From: Kiritimatiellia bacterium
GTDB taxonomy: Bacteria > Verrucomicrobiota > Kiritimatiellia > RFP12 > UBA1067
Direction: 5' to 3'
DNA length: 49,074 nucleotides
NCBI GenBank assembly: GCA_017447805.1
Contig: JAFSMR010000025.1
Location: 1 to 49,074 of the forward strand
Numbering within the stretch: the stretch's first letter is position 1; the number at the start of each line of letters is the position of its first letter. The notes under the pieces were generated by a model. The model was not told the origin of the DNA and did no database searches. It was given only the letters and a program-made list of their open reading frames with translations. This document shows positions 8,530 to 17,696 of this stretch, in pieces. Both the position numbers and the translations under genes were made by a program.

Positions 8530-9467
8530 AATTCGCTCTTTCCACAAATTGGTGCAATCGCAAAATAAACGACGGCGAAATTATCGCCGCAAAAGCGCTC
8601 GAGCTTGGCTTCGATGAGCTCGAGCTTGGTTTCAGGACTTCCCCGGAGCAAGTCGCCGGATTCAAAAAGATGCTTTCGCAAATTCCCGTGAAGAGCATTC
8701 ACGCCTTTTGTCCCGTGCCGGTCAGCGCGCCGGCGCCGCACCCGGAATTATATTCGCTAGCGAGTTTTTCGCTCGAAGAGCGCCGCCTCGCTTCGCTCCA
8801 TCTCGGGAGAAATATAGAATTCGCTTCGCGCCTCGGCGCGACATGCGTCGTTTTGCACGCCGGGCGCGTCATGTTTTCCAGTCTCTTCAAGATTATCGAT
8901 TCGAATACCTTGAGAGCGAGTTTCGAAAAGAGCGGCAAAGATATCGCCAAAGCGCCTTATGCGAAGCTGCTGGCCAAAGCAAAGAAGATTCGAGAAAAGA
9001 ACGGCAGGAAGCTAATCGAAATTTTCAAAACAACACTCGCCGGCACTGTAAAGACCCTAGAGAAGAACGGTGTAGTCTTAGGGCTTGAAAATTTGCCGTA
9101 TCTCGAAGGCTTTCCCAACGAAGAAGAAATGGCCGAGCTCCTTAAGGATTTCGCCGGCGCGCCTATCCGGCCATGGTTCGATACCGGGCACCATCGTGTT
9201 CGCTATATGCATGGTTGGACGGATGAAAACCTCGCACATGAGCCGGGGCAGTTTGCCGGAATGCATCTTAACGATGTATTAGATTACGATGACGACCATC
9301 TTGCGCCAGGCGAAGGGAAGGTCGATTTCGCCGCGCTGAAACCTCTGGCCGAGAAAGTCGAGCATATCGTACTCGAACCTTGCCAGGATGTAACGGAGGA
9401 GCGTCTAGCCCAAGGACTAAAATTCATAAAATCGCTCTGGTCACTAGACCCGAGGGAGCAAAAATGA
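8526..9467 (+). CDS. Sugar phosphate isomerase/epimerase (AP endonuclease 2-type TIM barrel)
   Basis: 313 aa TIM-barrel protein of the xylose-isomerase-like superfamily. KFALSTNWCNRKI (strand 1), FDELELGF, ATCVVLHAGRV, VLGLENLPY, RPWFDTGHH and GMHLNDVL follow the usual order of strands and metal ligands (Glu, Asp-x-x-His, His-x-x-Asp, Glu near the C-terminus in HIVLEPCQD). Such enzymes use a divalent metal to epimerise sugars or cyclitols. The substrate cannot be inferred. The gene overlaps holB by 4 nt. Its stop codon TGA forms part of the extended -10 of the next promoter. Confidence 0.85.
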   Translation: MKFALSTNWCNRKINDGEIIAAKALELGFDELELGFRTSPEQVAGFKKMLSQIPVKSIHAFCPVPVSAPAPHPELYSLASFSLEERRLASLHLGRNIEFASRLGATCVVLHAGRVMFSSLFKIIDSNTLRASFEKSGKDIAKAPYAKLLAKAKKIREKNGRKLIEIFKTTLAGTVKTLEKNGVVLGLENLPYLEGFPNEEEMAELLKDFAGAPIRPWFDTGHHRVRYMHGWTDENLAHEPGQFAGMHLNDVLDYDDDHLAPGEGKVDFAALKPLAEKVEHIVLEPCQDVTEERLAQGLKFIKSLWSLDPREQK

Positions 9468-9473
9468 TATAAT
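9445..9473 (+). promoter_or_regulatory. Promoter of the antiporter operon, inside the preceding gene
   Basis: TAGACC (9445-9450), a 17-nt spacer and TATAAT (9468-9473) with TG at 9465-9466. The TGA stop of the upstream gene supplies the TG of the extended -10. The expected start is about 9480, only 15 nt before the ATG at 9495. Confidence 0.65.
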
Positions 9474-9494
9474 ATAACAATAATAAAATCGGTT

Positions 9495-11822
9495 ATGAAG
9501 AAAAAAATACTCGTTGCGCTAGTTATCGTATTTGCAGGAATGGCTTTGATGGCAGAACATGCTGCTACCCCGGCATATCCGAATTTCGGATTGCCGCGCG
9601 TGGAAGAGATGATGTTCCTCGTATTGCAAATCGGTGTAATAATATTTGCCGCGCGCCTCGGGGGCGCCTTGGCTTCGATGATGCGCATGCCTTCGATTTT
9701 GGGCGAGCTCGCTGCGGGTATCGTAATCGGCCCATGGGCGCTAGGCGGAATCGGATTTGGCGAAGGCGTCTTCAAGTATGGTCTATTCAATGGCGCGGCG
9801 CTTAAAGCGATGAATGCAGTTTCGACCGAAAGCGCCCAGGCTATGTTCGGGTCGATTGCAGGCAATGGCGCGATGTTCGATGCGACGAGCCCTGCCCTCT
9901 ACGGTATCGCGACTCTAGCTTCGGTGATTCTTCTATTTCTTTCCGGCCTCGAGACGAATCTGAGGATGTTCCTCAAATATTCGTTCGTCGGCACGATGGT
10001 GGGTGTTGGCGGCGTAGTGGTTTCGTTCGTGTTCGGCGATCTTTGCGCGGTGTGGCTGCTGCCGAAATTCTTCTCGAGCTTCCACTACCTCGCCAATATG
10101 CCGTTTGCGCAAGCGATTACGCAATCCGCCCCGCTATACATGGGTATAATGTCCACGGCGACATCTGTCGGCATTACGGCGCGAATTCTTTCCGAGAAGA
10201 AGAAGATGGATTCCGAAGAAGGGACAACGATTATGGCTGGCGCCGTAATCGACGATGTCCTTGGCTTGATTGTTCTTGCAATCGGCAACGGAATTATCGC
10301 GGCCAACATGAAAGGCCAAGGCGGTGGGGATGGTATGAACTGGGGCGAAATCGGGTTCGTCGCAATAAAAGCGTTTGGCGTATGGCTTGGCGCGACGATT
10401 GTAGGAATTCTCGTCGCCCGCCGGCTTTCTAAAGCATTGAAACTTTTGTTCCGCTCGCCGGTTGTCATTGCGACCATGGCGTTCGGTCTATCGCTTATCC
10501 TCGCGGGCTTCTTCGAATATATGGGGCTTGCGATGATCATCGGCGCTTACGTAATGGGGCTTTCGCTTTCGAGGACCGATCTGAAACATTCCATACAAGA
10601 AACCCTTACGCCGGTCTATACGTTCCTCGTCCCGATATTCTTCTGCGTGATGGGCATGATGGTGAATATCGGTTCGCTTTGTTCGAAAGACGTTTTGATA
10701 TTCGGCGGAATCTACACGTTTCTCGCGATTGCCGCGAAGATTCTCGGGTGCATGGCGCCGGCGATGTGCTGCGGCTTCAATGTAAGAGGCGGGCTTAGAA
10801 TCGGTGCGGGCATGGTGCCGCGTGGCGAAGTCGCGCTCATTATCGCCGGCTTGGGCTTGTCGGCAAAATATCTGACGCAGGAAATTTTCGGTATCGGTAT
10901 TTTGATGACGCTCGTTACTACGGTAGTCGCCCCGCCCGCCTTGGTCGCGCTTTTCCATTCCCCGAAAAAAGGCGTCCGCCACCCGAAGAGCGCGAAGGAT
11001 GGCAGAAGAGAAGTCGTTTTCGAATTGCCTTCTCGCGATGTTGCAGAGCTCGTGATTTCGAAACTTGTGGAGGAATTCCGCAAGGAAGGCTTTTTCACTA
11101 CACTCCTTTCGCCGGCCGACCATATCTGGGAAATCGCAATGGATGATATCGAGCTTTCCATTCGCCGCCAAGGCGCGAAAATCAATTTCGTCTGCACCCC
11201 GGCCGAAGAAGCTATCGTCATGACGGCCTGGATGGAAGTCGCCAGCCAATTGAATGATCTAGCGCGCTCCATTTCCAAGCCCATGCGCAAGGAAGATGTC
11301 GGCAAGATGCTATCGGCTTCCGAAGCGGCGAGGCGCGGACACGAGGGCGTCGCAAAATATGTCCAGGGCTTTGTGATGCTGCCTAAATTCAAGGCCGAAA
11401 ACAAGCGTGATGCGATAGAAAAACTAATCGCGGCGATTGCAAGGCAGTGTCCAAACCATCTGAAAGATACCCAAGGCGCTATCGACGCTGTCATGAAGCG
11501 CGAATCTTCCATGCCCACAGGCCTTGATAGGGGAATCGCCGTTCCTCACGGGCGGTGCTCGTGCGTGAAGGGGATTGCCGGAGCCGTAGCGATTCTCGAG
11601 CCGACGGATAATCCCGCGGGCATGCTCCCCGATTACGAGACGCTCGATTCCAGCCCAGTCAAGATAATCGTTTTAACTGTCGCGAATGACTCTGCCCAGA
11701 CCCCTTACATTAAACTTATGAGCTTCATCTCGCGCGCATTGAGAGCCGATAACGGAGCGGAAAAGTTGTCGAAGTGCAAGACTCAAGATGAAATGCGCCG
11801 CTTCTTCCGTCACGCGAAATAA
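9495..11822 (+). CDS. CPA2-type cation:proton antiporter with C-terminal PTS EIIA domain
   Basis: 775 aa. An N-terminal signal-like helix is followed by a KefB/NhaS-type Na+/H+ exchanger domain (about residues 35-490) with LGELAAGIVIGPWALG, the long hydrophobic run, VIDDVLGLIVLAIGNG (the Asp-Asp ion-binding site) and GMVPRGEVALIIAGLG. A cytoplasmic linker (about 495-620) precedes a PTS EIIA type-2 domain (about 625-775) with LDRGIAVPHGRC, where His685 is the expected phosphorylation site. Antiporters fused to EIIA-like domains are known and suggest control by the PTS or by nitrogen/carbon state. Here the active His is retained, so phospho-control is plausible. Confidence 0.9.
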   Translation: MKKKILVALVIVFAGMALMAEHAATPAYPNFGLPRVEEMMFLVLQIGVIIFAARLGGALASMMRMPSILGELAAGIVIGPWALGGIGFGEGVFKYGLFNGAALKAMNAVSTESAQAMFGSIAGNGAMFDATSPALYGIATLASVILLFLSGLETNLRMFLKYSFVGTMVGVGGVVVSFVFGDLCAVWLLPKFFSSFHYLANMPFAQAITQSAPLYMGIMSTATSVGITARILSEKKKMDSEEGTTIMAGAVIDDVLGLIVLAIGNGIIAANMKGQGGGDGMNWGEIGFVAIKAFGVWLGATIVGILVARRLSKALKLLFRSPVVIATMAFGLSLILAGFFEYMGLAMIIGAYVMGLSLSRTDLKHSIQETLTPVYTFLVPIFFCVMGMMVNIGSLCSKDVLIFGGIYTFLAIAAKILGCMAPAMCCGFNVRGGLRIGAGMVPRGEVALIIAGLGLSAKYLTQEIFGIGILMTLVTTVVAPPALVALFHSPKKGVRHPKSAKDGRREVVFELPSRDVAELVISKLVEEFRKEGFFTTLLSPADHIWEIAMDDIELSIRRQGAKINFVCTPAEEAIVMTAWMEVASQLNDLARSISKPMRKEDVGKMLSASEAARRGHEGVAKYVQGFVMLPKFKAENKRDAIEKLIAAIARQCPNHLKDTQGAIDAVMKRESSMPTGLDRGIAVPHGRCSCVKGIAGAVAILEPTDNPAGMLPDYETLDSSPVKIIVLTVANDSAQTPYIKLMSFISRALRADNGAEKLSKCKTQDEMRRFFRHAK

Positions 11823-11837
11823 AGGATTTTCTAGATT

Positions 11838-12110
11838 ATGAAAAAAGCAATAATTACGGTAGTCGGAAAAGACTCTGTCGGAATTCTCGCAAAGACCTGC
11901 ACGTATCTAGCGAGCGAGAAAATAAATATTCTCGATATTTCGCAAACCGTCGTGCAAGATTATTTCAACATGATGATGATAGCCGATTATTCAAAATCGA
12001 AGACGCCATTTGTCGAAATCGCCTCTTGCCTCACAAAGCTTGGCTCGAATATGGGGATGGAAATCCGCTGCCAAAAGAGCGAGATATTCGAAAAGATGCA
12101 TAGGGTATAA
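11838..12110 (+). CDS. ACT domain protein (UPF0237 type)
   Basis: 90 aa, a single ACT regulatory domain: [37 protein letters not shown], then a C-terminal pair of strands. This is the standard size of UPF0237 proteins, which are nearly always encoded next to a UPF0210/PFL gene. Here that gene follows after 5 nt. The ACT fold binds small ligands such as amino acids, and the partner and ligand are unknown. Confidence 0.92.
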   Translation: MKKAIITVVGKDSVGILAKTCTYLASEKINILDISQTVVQDYFNMMMIADYSKSKTPFVEIASCLTKLGSNMGMEIRCQKSEIFEKMHRV

Positions 12111-12115
12111 CAGCG

Positions 12116-13480
12116 ATGATCAACATTAGCGAAGTTCTCGAAACCAACCGTTGGATTCTTGCGGAAAACCTTGATGTGCGCACGATCACAATGGGCGTTT
12201 CGTTGCTCGATTGCGCATCTTCCGATTTAACCGAGACTTGCAAGAAGATAGAAGAAAAACTTCTTCGGCTCGCGAAAGATTTGGTGAAGACCGGCGATGA
12301 TATCGGCAGGGAGTTTGGCGTTCCTGTAATCAACAAGCGCCTATCTGTAACGCCTATTGCGATCGTCGGGTCGGCCTGTTGCAAGAAGCCGCGCGATTTC
12401 GTGAAGATTGCGAAAACTCTCGATAAGGTCGCCTCGAAACTGAAGGTGAATTTCATCGGCGGATATTCGGCAATTGTATCGAAGGGCATGACAAAAGCCG
12501 ATGAGCTTTTGATTCGCTCCATTCCCGAAGCGCTCGCCGTTACATCTCGAATCTGCTCGTCGGTAAATGTAGGCTCTACGAAGACGGGAATCGATATGGA
12601 TGCAATCCGCCTGATGGGCGAGATTGTAAAAGAGACGGCGAAGAAGACCGCCTCGCAAGATTCTCTAGGCTGCGCGAAGCTGGTCGTCCTTTGCAATGCG
12701 CCGGATGATAATCCTTTCATGGCCGGTGCATTCCATGGAGTAAGCGAAGCTGATGCCGTGATAAATGTCGGCGTATCGGGTCCTGGCGTAGTAAACCACG
12801 TGCTGAAAGAAATCCGCGGCGAAAGTTTCGAAGTATTGTGCGAAACGATCAAGCGCACCGCATTCAAGATTACGCGAATCGGCCAGCTGGTCGCGCAGGA
12901 AGCCGCCAAAAGGCTCGGCGTTCCGTTTGGAATAATCGATTTGTCGCTTGCGCCGACGCCGGCGATTGGCGATTCCGTAGCGGATATCTTGAGGGAAATC
13001 GGGCTTGAGCACCCCGGCGCGCCAGGCACTACCGCAGCGCTCGCTTTGCTCAACGACCAAGTGAAGAAGGGCGGCGTAATGGCCTCAAGCTATGTCGGCG
13101 GACTTTCCGGCGCGTTTATCCCTGTTTCGGAAGACCAAGGGATGATCGACGCGGTGAACGCCGGTGCGCTTACGATCGAAAAGCTCGAGGCCATGACTTG
13201 CGTCTGCTCTGTCGGACTCGATATGATCGCAATTCCCGGCGATACGACCGCAAGCACGATTTCGGGCATTATAGCCGATGAAGCGGCCATAGGCATGGTG
13301 AACCAAAAGACTACCGCTGTCAGAATCATACCTGTCGTCGGCAAAAAGGAAGGCGATAGCGTTGAGTTCGGCGGACTCCTCGGCCACGCGCCTGTAATGG
13401 GCGTTTCGCGTTTTTCGTGCGAGAAGATGATTTCGCGCTCTGGGCGCATTCCTGCCCCGATTCATTCATTCAAAAACTAA
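12116..13480 (+). CDS. UPF0210 / PFL-like family protein (DUF711)
   Basis: 454 aa, the usual length of UPF0210. Signatures are [14 protein letters not shown] near the N-terminus, [47 protein letters not shown] and [30 protein letters not shown]. The protein has a PFL-like fold related to DUF711 and no established reaction. The gene pair ACT-UPF0210 is highly conserved across bacteria and archaea, suggesting an ACT-regulated enzyme. It is co-transcribed with the antiporter operon. Confidence 0.92.
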   Translation: MINISEVLETNRWILAENLDVRTITMGVSLLDCASSDLTETCKKIEEKLLRLAKDLVKTGDDIGREFGVPVINKRLSVTPIAIVGSACCKKPRDFVKIAKTLDKVASKLKVNFIGGYSAIVSKGMTKADELLIRSIPEALAVTSRICSSVNVGSTKTGIDMDAIRLMGEIVKETAKKTASQDSLGCAKLVVLCNAPDDNPFMAGAFHGVSEADAVINVGVSGPGVVNHVLKEIRGESFEVLCETIKRTAFKITRIGQLVAQEAAKRLGVPFGIIDLSLAPTPAIGDSVADILREIGLEHPGAPGTTAALALLNDQVKKGGVMASSYVGGLSGAFIPVSEDQGMIDAVNAGALTIEKLEAMTCVCSVGLDMIAIPGDTTASTISGIIADEAAIGMVNQKTTAVRIIPVVGKKEGDSVEFGGLLGHAPVMGVSRFSCEKMISRSGRIPAPIHSFKN

Positions 13481-13502
13481 TACAAGAAAAAGGAGATAAC
13501 CA

Positions 13503-13676
13503 ATGAGACCAGGATTTTGGCAAGTATTGATCTGCATCGTCATTGCCGTGGCGCTATTCGGCGGCGCGAAGAAGATTCCTGAAATCGCGCGCTCGCTCGG
13601 CAAAGCGAAGGGTGAATTCAAGAAGGGCCTCAAGGAAGGCGATGATGAAGCCTCGAAGGACGAGGCTAATTCGTAA
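13503..13676 (+). CDS. tatA: Twin-arginine translocase subunit TatA/E
   Basis: 57 aa. One membrane helix (about residues 5-19, LICIVIAVALFGG) is followed by the conserved hinge KKIPEIARSLGKAKGEFKKG, an amphipathic helix, and then an acidic tail. This is the classic minimal TatA/TatE layout. TatA oligomers form the protein-conducting element of the Tat pathway. A strong AAGGAG lies 7 nt before the ATG. No tatB or tatC is adjacent. The stop is 3 nt before the uvrC start. Confidence 0.9.
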   Translation: MRPGFWQVLICIVIAVALFGGAKKIPEIARSLGKAKGEFKKGLKEGDDEASKDEANS

Positions 13677-13679
13677 GTC

Positions 13680-15182
13680 ATGGCCTCGGAGCTCATTCGC
13701 TCTAGGGTAAAGGAGCTGCCGAACAAACCCGGTTGCTATATAATGCGCGACCGGCAGGGCGCGATAATATATATCGGCAAAGCGAAGAATCTCAAAAAGC
13801 GCGTATCGAGCTATTTCCGCGATGGCGCGCGCCACGCGCCAAAAGTCCGCTCGATGGTCGAAACGGTTTACGACTTCGAGTTCATGACAGTGAAGAACGA
13901 AGCGGAAGCGCTTTTGACAGAAGCCGCGTTGATCAAACGCCACAAGCCCCGCTTCAATATTCTAATGCGCGATGATAAACGCTATCTCGCGCTTAGGGCG
14001 GAAACCGGCGCGAAATGGCCGCGCTTTTCTTGCGTCAGAATCATTCGCGATGATGGCGCGAGATACTTCGGCCCATTTCCTTCTTCGCCAGTCGTGCGCA
14101 GCGCCAAAGATTTCGTCGAAAAATATTATGGTATTCGCGAATGCGAAGCGATAGAACCAAATAGCGAAAACCATAAGCATTGCCTCGCAGACGTAATAAG
14201 GACGTGCTCCGCGCCGTGCATTGGCGCAATCAGCGAAGAAGAATATAGCGCGCGCTTTTTCGAGGCGTGCGAATTTCTCGATGGCAAACGCCCGGCAGTT
14301 TTGGGCGAAATCGAAAAGAAGATGCGCGAAGAAGCCGCGAAGGGCAAATATGAAGAAGCTTCCCGCCTCAGAGATACTTTTTTTGCGCTCAAGCAAATGA
14401 CGAAATCGCATTTTATCCGCAGTAGCGAAAAGAGGACTAAAGCCGAGGCGCTCGAAGGAATCGCCGAGCTCGCGAATGCGATCGGCTTGAAAGCGCCGCC
14501 GAAGATCATCGAATGCGTCGATATCTCGAATCTGTTCGGAACTCATAATGTAGCTTCGCTCGTCGTCGCACGCGACGGTTTGCCGGATGGCAGATTCTAC
14601 CGCAGATTCAAGATATCTTCTTTCGAAGGCGCCGACGACCCTAGAGCAATGGCCGAAGTCGTCCTGCGAAGATATGGTAAAGATTCCAAACTCCTCGAGA
14701 CTTCGCCGCGCGCCGATTTGTTTATTTGCGATGGCGGCATTACACAGCTTCGTGCAGCGAGGGAAATGTTCCGGCAAATCGGCGTCGAGGATATCCCGAC
14801 GATTGGGCTCGCCAAGCGCCAGGAAGAAATTGTCCTTGATGACGGCAGAGAGAGCATTCTTCTAAACAGAGATTCTCAAGCGCTTTTCGTAATTACGAGA
14901 TTGCGAGATGAAGCCCACCGCTTCGCGATAACCTATCATCGCGCTCTTAGGGAAAGGACAATTCGCGAATCTGTGCTCGATGAAGTTCCGGGAATTGGCG
15001 AAGCGAAAAAACTAAAACTCCTAAAGACATTCCACACAATCAGCGGAATAGTTAGAGCCGGACGCGATGAGATCGCACGCGTAGCCGGGGTCAGCGAAGC
15101 TATTGCCGACGAAATCCTCCGCCGCCTAGGTGGTCGAATGGTCGTGTGGTCGGGCGGCTCGGCCTCAGCTGCCGCGCAGTAA
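13680..15182 (+). CDS. uvrC: Excinuclease ABC subunit C
   Basis: 500 aa (E. coli 610). It makes both incisions in UvrABC repair. An N-terminal GIY-YIG domain holds GCYIMRDRQGAIIYIGKAKNLKKRV. A UVR motif follows at about 215-250 (EEAAKGKYEEASRLRDTFFALK). The RNase H-like 5'-incision domain has ECVDISNLFG, FICDGGITQL and RDEAHRFAITYHR, carrying the catalytic Asp/Asp/His. A C-terminal helix-hairpin-helix has VPGIGEAKKLKLL and VAGVSEAIADEIL. All key motifs are present, so it is a compact but probably functional UvrC. Confidence 0.96.
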   Translation: MASELIRSRVKELPNKPGCYIMRDRQGAIIYIGKAKNLKKRVSSYFRDGARHAPKVRSMVETVYDFEFMTVKNEAEALLTEAALIKRHKPRFNILMRDDKRYLALRAETGAKWPRFSCVRIIRDDGARYFGPFPSSPVVRSAKDFVEKYYGIRECEAIEPNSENHKHCLADVIRTCSAPCIGAISEEEYSARFFEACEFLDGKRPAVLGEIEKKMREEAAKGKYEEASRLRDTFFALKQMTKSHFIRSSEKRTKAEALEGIAELANAIGLKAPPKIIECVDISNLFGTHNVASLVVARDGLPDGRFYRRFKISSFEGADDPRAMAEVVLRRYGKDSKLLETSPRADLFICDGGITQLRAAREMFRQIGVEDIPTIGLAKRQEEIVLDDGRESILLNRDSQALFVITRLRDEAHRFAITYHRALRERTIRESVLDEVPGIGEAKKLKLLKTFHTISGIVRAGRDEIARVAGVSEAIADEILRRLGGRMVVWSGGSASAAAQ

Positions 15183-15258
15183 ATTAACAATCCCTCACTA
15201 CGACTGCAACTGCAAACTGCAACTAAACACCTGAACTTCTGAACACCTAAAAAACTCC

Positions 15259-15285
15259 ACGGTGCCCGGAGGCGCCCAAATTTTT
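15259..15285 (+). terminator. Rho-independent terminator after uvrC
   Basis: Stem GGTGCC (15261-15266)/GGCGCC (15271-15276) with one G-U and a CGGA loop, followed by AAATTTTT (T-run 15281-15285). It closes the antiporter-uvrC operon. Confidence 0.7.
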
Positions 15286-15306
15286 CATAAATTTTCACTA
15301 ACCCTA

Positions 15307-15335
15307 TTGAGTAAAGAAAAAATATTTGATATAAT
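15307..15335 (+). promoter_or_regulatory. Strong sigma70 promoter for the structured RNA / glycan island
   Basis: TTGAGT (15307-15312), a 17-nt spacer and TATAAT (15330-15335) with TG at 15327-15328. The expected start is about 15342. Directly downstream lie nearly 400 nt of foldable, non-coding sequence. Confidence 0.7.
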
Positions 15336-15341
15336 TCAGGT

Positions 15342-15721
15342 GTTCTTCGGGATAGGTGAAAGCCTGGCTATGGGCTGAAATCTGTTTCGAGGGATGATAT
15401 AGTCCGGGAAACGGATGGGAAGGGTCTAGTCTACTTCGTGTGAGCCGACCTGCCTGTATACGCCTTGGATGCATGATTTAACGCTGCAAAGCGGTCGTCT
15501 AGAGAAATCGTGAGAAAGTTTCAGGATGGACGATACTTTGTTGAGGAAACGCGTAAGCGTTTTGCCTCTCTTTGTATATCCATCAAGGCACTTCTCACAG
15601 CCTCTCTAGAGATATGAAGAGAGGTAAATTCTTTTCCTAATCTTCGTACTTCGGCTGTTATGTAAAGCAGGCAGACCGAAGATATTGTCCGTTCGGGATG
15701 CCGCAATATTAATAGGACAAT
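15342..15721 (+). ncRNA. Unidentified structured RNA or very long leader
   Basis: About 380 nt downstream of a good promoter with no credible ORF but at least six paired elements. These are 15380-15388/15408-15416 (9 bp), 15482-15485/15490-15493 (GCAA tetraloop), 15510-15519/15590-15598 with 15525-15530/15579-15584 inside, 15543-15552/15557-15568 (GTAA tetraloop), 15601-15606/15619-15624, 15649-15654/15676-15681 and 15684-15690/15715-15721. Two loops are GNRA type, as in evolved RNAs. I checked it mentally against RNase P, tmRNA, SRP, 6S, group I/II introns and common riboswitches and found no convincing match. The last stem ends just before the ribosome-binding region of the GtrA gene, so it could be a cis-acting leader for the island or an independent sRNA. 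Confidence 0.55.
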
Positions 15722-15738
15722 GGAGTGAATAGAAGAAA

Positions 15739-16176
15739 GTGAAAGAAGATAAATTGCAAGTTTTAGTAGGAGAGTTCCTGAGGTATGCTATAGTTGGCGC
15801 AGTGGCGTTTCTTGCTGATTTTGGAGTTCTTGTATTTACACAGGAATATTTTTTTAAAGATTTTGGCCTTGGTGTTTACATTGCTACGGTATTAGGTTTT
15901 GTGGTAGGGCTTGCAGTGAACTATTTTTTATCCCTTTGGTTTGTGTTCACACAGAAGAAGGATAGGGGGAAAGGGCGAAGTTTCGGTGCATTTTTAGTAT
16001 TCGGTATCATTGGTTTATTCGGATTAGGTTGGACAGAACTTGGAATGTGGATTGGGGTTGGAATTTTGGAGTGGAATTATATGATTGTCAAGGAGCCTGT
16101 CACAGTGGCAGTGTTGATTTGGAATTATCTTGGACGAAAACTTCTGATTTTTAATTCAAAGGAAGAACAAAAATGA
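15739..16176 (+). CDS. GtrA family membrane protein
   Basis: 145 aa with four hydrophobic segments, beginning LRYAIVGAVAFLADFGVL and ending WNYLGRKLLIF, both hallmarks of GtrA/DPMS-associated flippases. These move polyprenyl-phosphate-linked sugars across the inner membrane for glycosylation of lipids or polymers. The start is GTG at 15739 (GGAG at 15722-15725). The gene and its two followers use more A/T-ending codons than the flanking genes, suggesting acquisition by transfer. It overlaps the next gene by 4 nt. Confidence 0.88.
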   Translation: MKEDKLQVLVGEFLRYAIVGAVAFLADFGVLVFTQEYFFKDFGLGVYIATVLGFVVGLAVNYFLSLWFVFTQKKDRGKGRSFGAFLVFGIIGLFGLGWTELGMWIGVGILEWNYMIVKEPVTVAVLIWNYLGRKLLIFNSKEEQK

Positions 16177-17696
16177 AAACAGCTGTTGTGATAGGAGCAG
16201 GCCCCGCAGGTCTTACAGCGGCGCATGAACTCACAAAGAAGTCAAAGGATTGGAAGATTGTACTACTTGAGGAATCATCTGAAATAGGAGGAATCTCCCG
16301 TACTGCCGTATGTGGCGACTGCCGCATAGATATTGGAGGCCATAGGTTCTTTTCAAAGTCGAAGGAAGTAAATGACCTTTGGAAAGAGCTAATGCCGATA
16401 CAAGGCAAGCCATCAAAAGATGATGTTTTGCTCAATAGGGAATGTAATATTGAACCTGGCGGTCCCGACCCGGAAACGGAAGATAAAGTAATGCTTCGCC
16501 GTCATAGGGTAAGTCGTATCTATTATTTAAGACATTTTTTCGATTATCCGATTTCGATAAAGCCAGCGACTTTCCTGGCAATGGGACTAGTCAGAACTTG
16601 GAAAGCCGGTTGGAGTTATTTATATAGTGCGTTTTTCAAACGGAAAGAGAATTCCCTTGAAGATTTTTATATAAACCGATTCGGCAAAGTTTTATATCAG
16701 ATGTTCTTTGAAGATTACACCGAAAAACTTTGGGGGATACATCCTTCTAAAATTTCTCCAGAATGGGGCGCGCAGCGTGTGAAAGGGCTTTCGCTTTGGA
16801 AAGCCATCTTGAACATATTCATCCCCCAAGGCGGCAAGAAGGAAACTTCACTTATTGAAGAATTTATTTATCCAAAGCGCGGACCAGGTCAACTTTGGGA
16901 AACCTTGGCCGAGAATCTAAAAGCAAAGAATGTTGAAGTTCGCTTGAATTCTAAAGTTATCGCAATAGAAAAAATAGGAAACAAAATCAGCTCGGTAAGA
17001 TTAAGGGATGGACAAAGAATTGAATGTGATGCAGTATTTTCATCAATGCCCATAAAAGATTTGGTTGCGTCATTGGAAAATGTGCCGCAGAATGTTTCAC
17101 TTATCGCCGCGAACTTGCCTTACCGTGATTTTATTACTGTCGGGTTGCTTGTTAATAAACTTGCCATCAAGAATAAGACGAAACTCAAGACAGTCAACAA
17201 TATTGTCCCTGATACTTGGATTTACGTGCAAGAGAGGGATGTAAGAATGGGACGAATTCAGATTTTCAACAACTGGTCGCCTTATATGGTTGATGATGTA
17301 ACCAAGCATGTCTGGGTAGGGCTTGAGTATTTTTGCACAGAAGGAGATGCAATGTGGGAAATGGATGATGAGGCGTTTATTGCAATGGCTACAAAAGAAT
17401 TGTGCCACATTGGCGTTTTAGAAGAAGATGAACAGGTATTGAAAAGCGTGCGTATAAAAGTTAAAAAGGCATATCCTGCATATTTCGGAACATATTCGGA
17501 ATTCTCCAAAGTCCGTGAATATCTAGATTCTTTAAAAAATCTATTCTGTATTGGAAGGAACGGTCAGCACAGATATAATAATATGGATCACTCGATGCTC
17601 TGTGGCATCGAGGCTGTCAGGGTATTGCTTGGTGAAAAAGATAAATCATCAATTTGGAGCGTCAATACCGAGGAGAAATATCATGAAGGGAAATAA
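16173..17696 (+). CDS. FAD-dependent oxidoreductase, UDP-galactopyranose mutase-like superfamily
   Basis: 507 aa. An N-terminal Rossmann fold has VVIGAGPAGLTAAHEL (GxGxxG) and a ribose-binding acidic residue at LLEESSEIGG. ISRTAVCGDCRIDIGGHRFFSKS follows, as in amine-oxidase/protoporphyrinogen-oxidase/UGM relatives. Further on are FFEDYTEKLWGI and GRNGQHRYNNMDHSMLCG near the C-terminus, the second FAD-contact motif. Similar proteins occur with glycosyltransferases in surface-polysaccharide loci. The sugar substrate is unknown. Its place between GtrA and a GT-C enzyme supports a role in making or modifying a lipid-linked sugar. Confidence 0.82.
   Translation: MKTAVVIGAGPAGLTAAHELTKKSKDWKIVLLEESSEIGGISRTAVCGDCRIDIGGHRFFSKSKEVNDLWKELMPIQGKPSKDDVLLNRECNIEPGGPDPETEDKVMLRRHRVSRIYYLRHFFDYPISIKPATFLAMGLVRTWKAGWSYLYSAFFKRKENSLEDFYINRFGKVLYQMFFEDYTEKLWGIHPSKISPEWGAQRVKGLSLWKAILNIFIPQGGKKETSLIEEFIYPKRGPGQLWETLAENLKAKNVEVRLNSKVIAIEKIGNKISSVRLRDGQRIECDAVFSSMPIKDLVASLENVPQNVSLIAANLPYRDFITVGLLVNKLAIKNKTKLKTVNNIVPDTWIYVQERDVRMGRIQIFNNWSPYMVDDVTKHVWVGLEYFCTEGDAMWEMDDEAFIAMATKELCHIGVLEEDEQVLKSVRIKVKKAYPAYFGTYSEFSKVREYLDSLKNLFCIGRNGQHRYNNMDHSMLCGIEAVRVLLGEKDKSSIWSVNTEEKYHEGK

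Noticed and set aside
15389..15407. Group I intron P7-like string GATATAGTCC
   Set aside because: The distance to any pairing partner is too short for the P3-P8 domain, and no other intron core elements or interrupted gene are present.
15342..15460. Cobalamin riboswitch suggested by AGGTGTTC near the start and GAGCCGACCTGCCTG at 15442-15456
   Set aside because: The conserved B12 core (GCCACTG box and GGGAA...CCGG arms) is missing, the 5' AGGT would lie upstream of the predicted transcription start, and the downstream genes are not B12-related.
15342..15721. RNase P RNA, tmRNA, SRP or 6S RNA
   Set aside because: None of the universally conserved strings (GAGGAAAGTCC with ACAGAA; tRNA-like ends; GGAAGC SRP loop) could be found on either strand.
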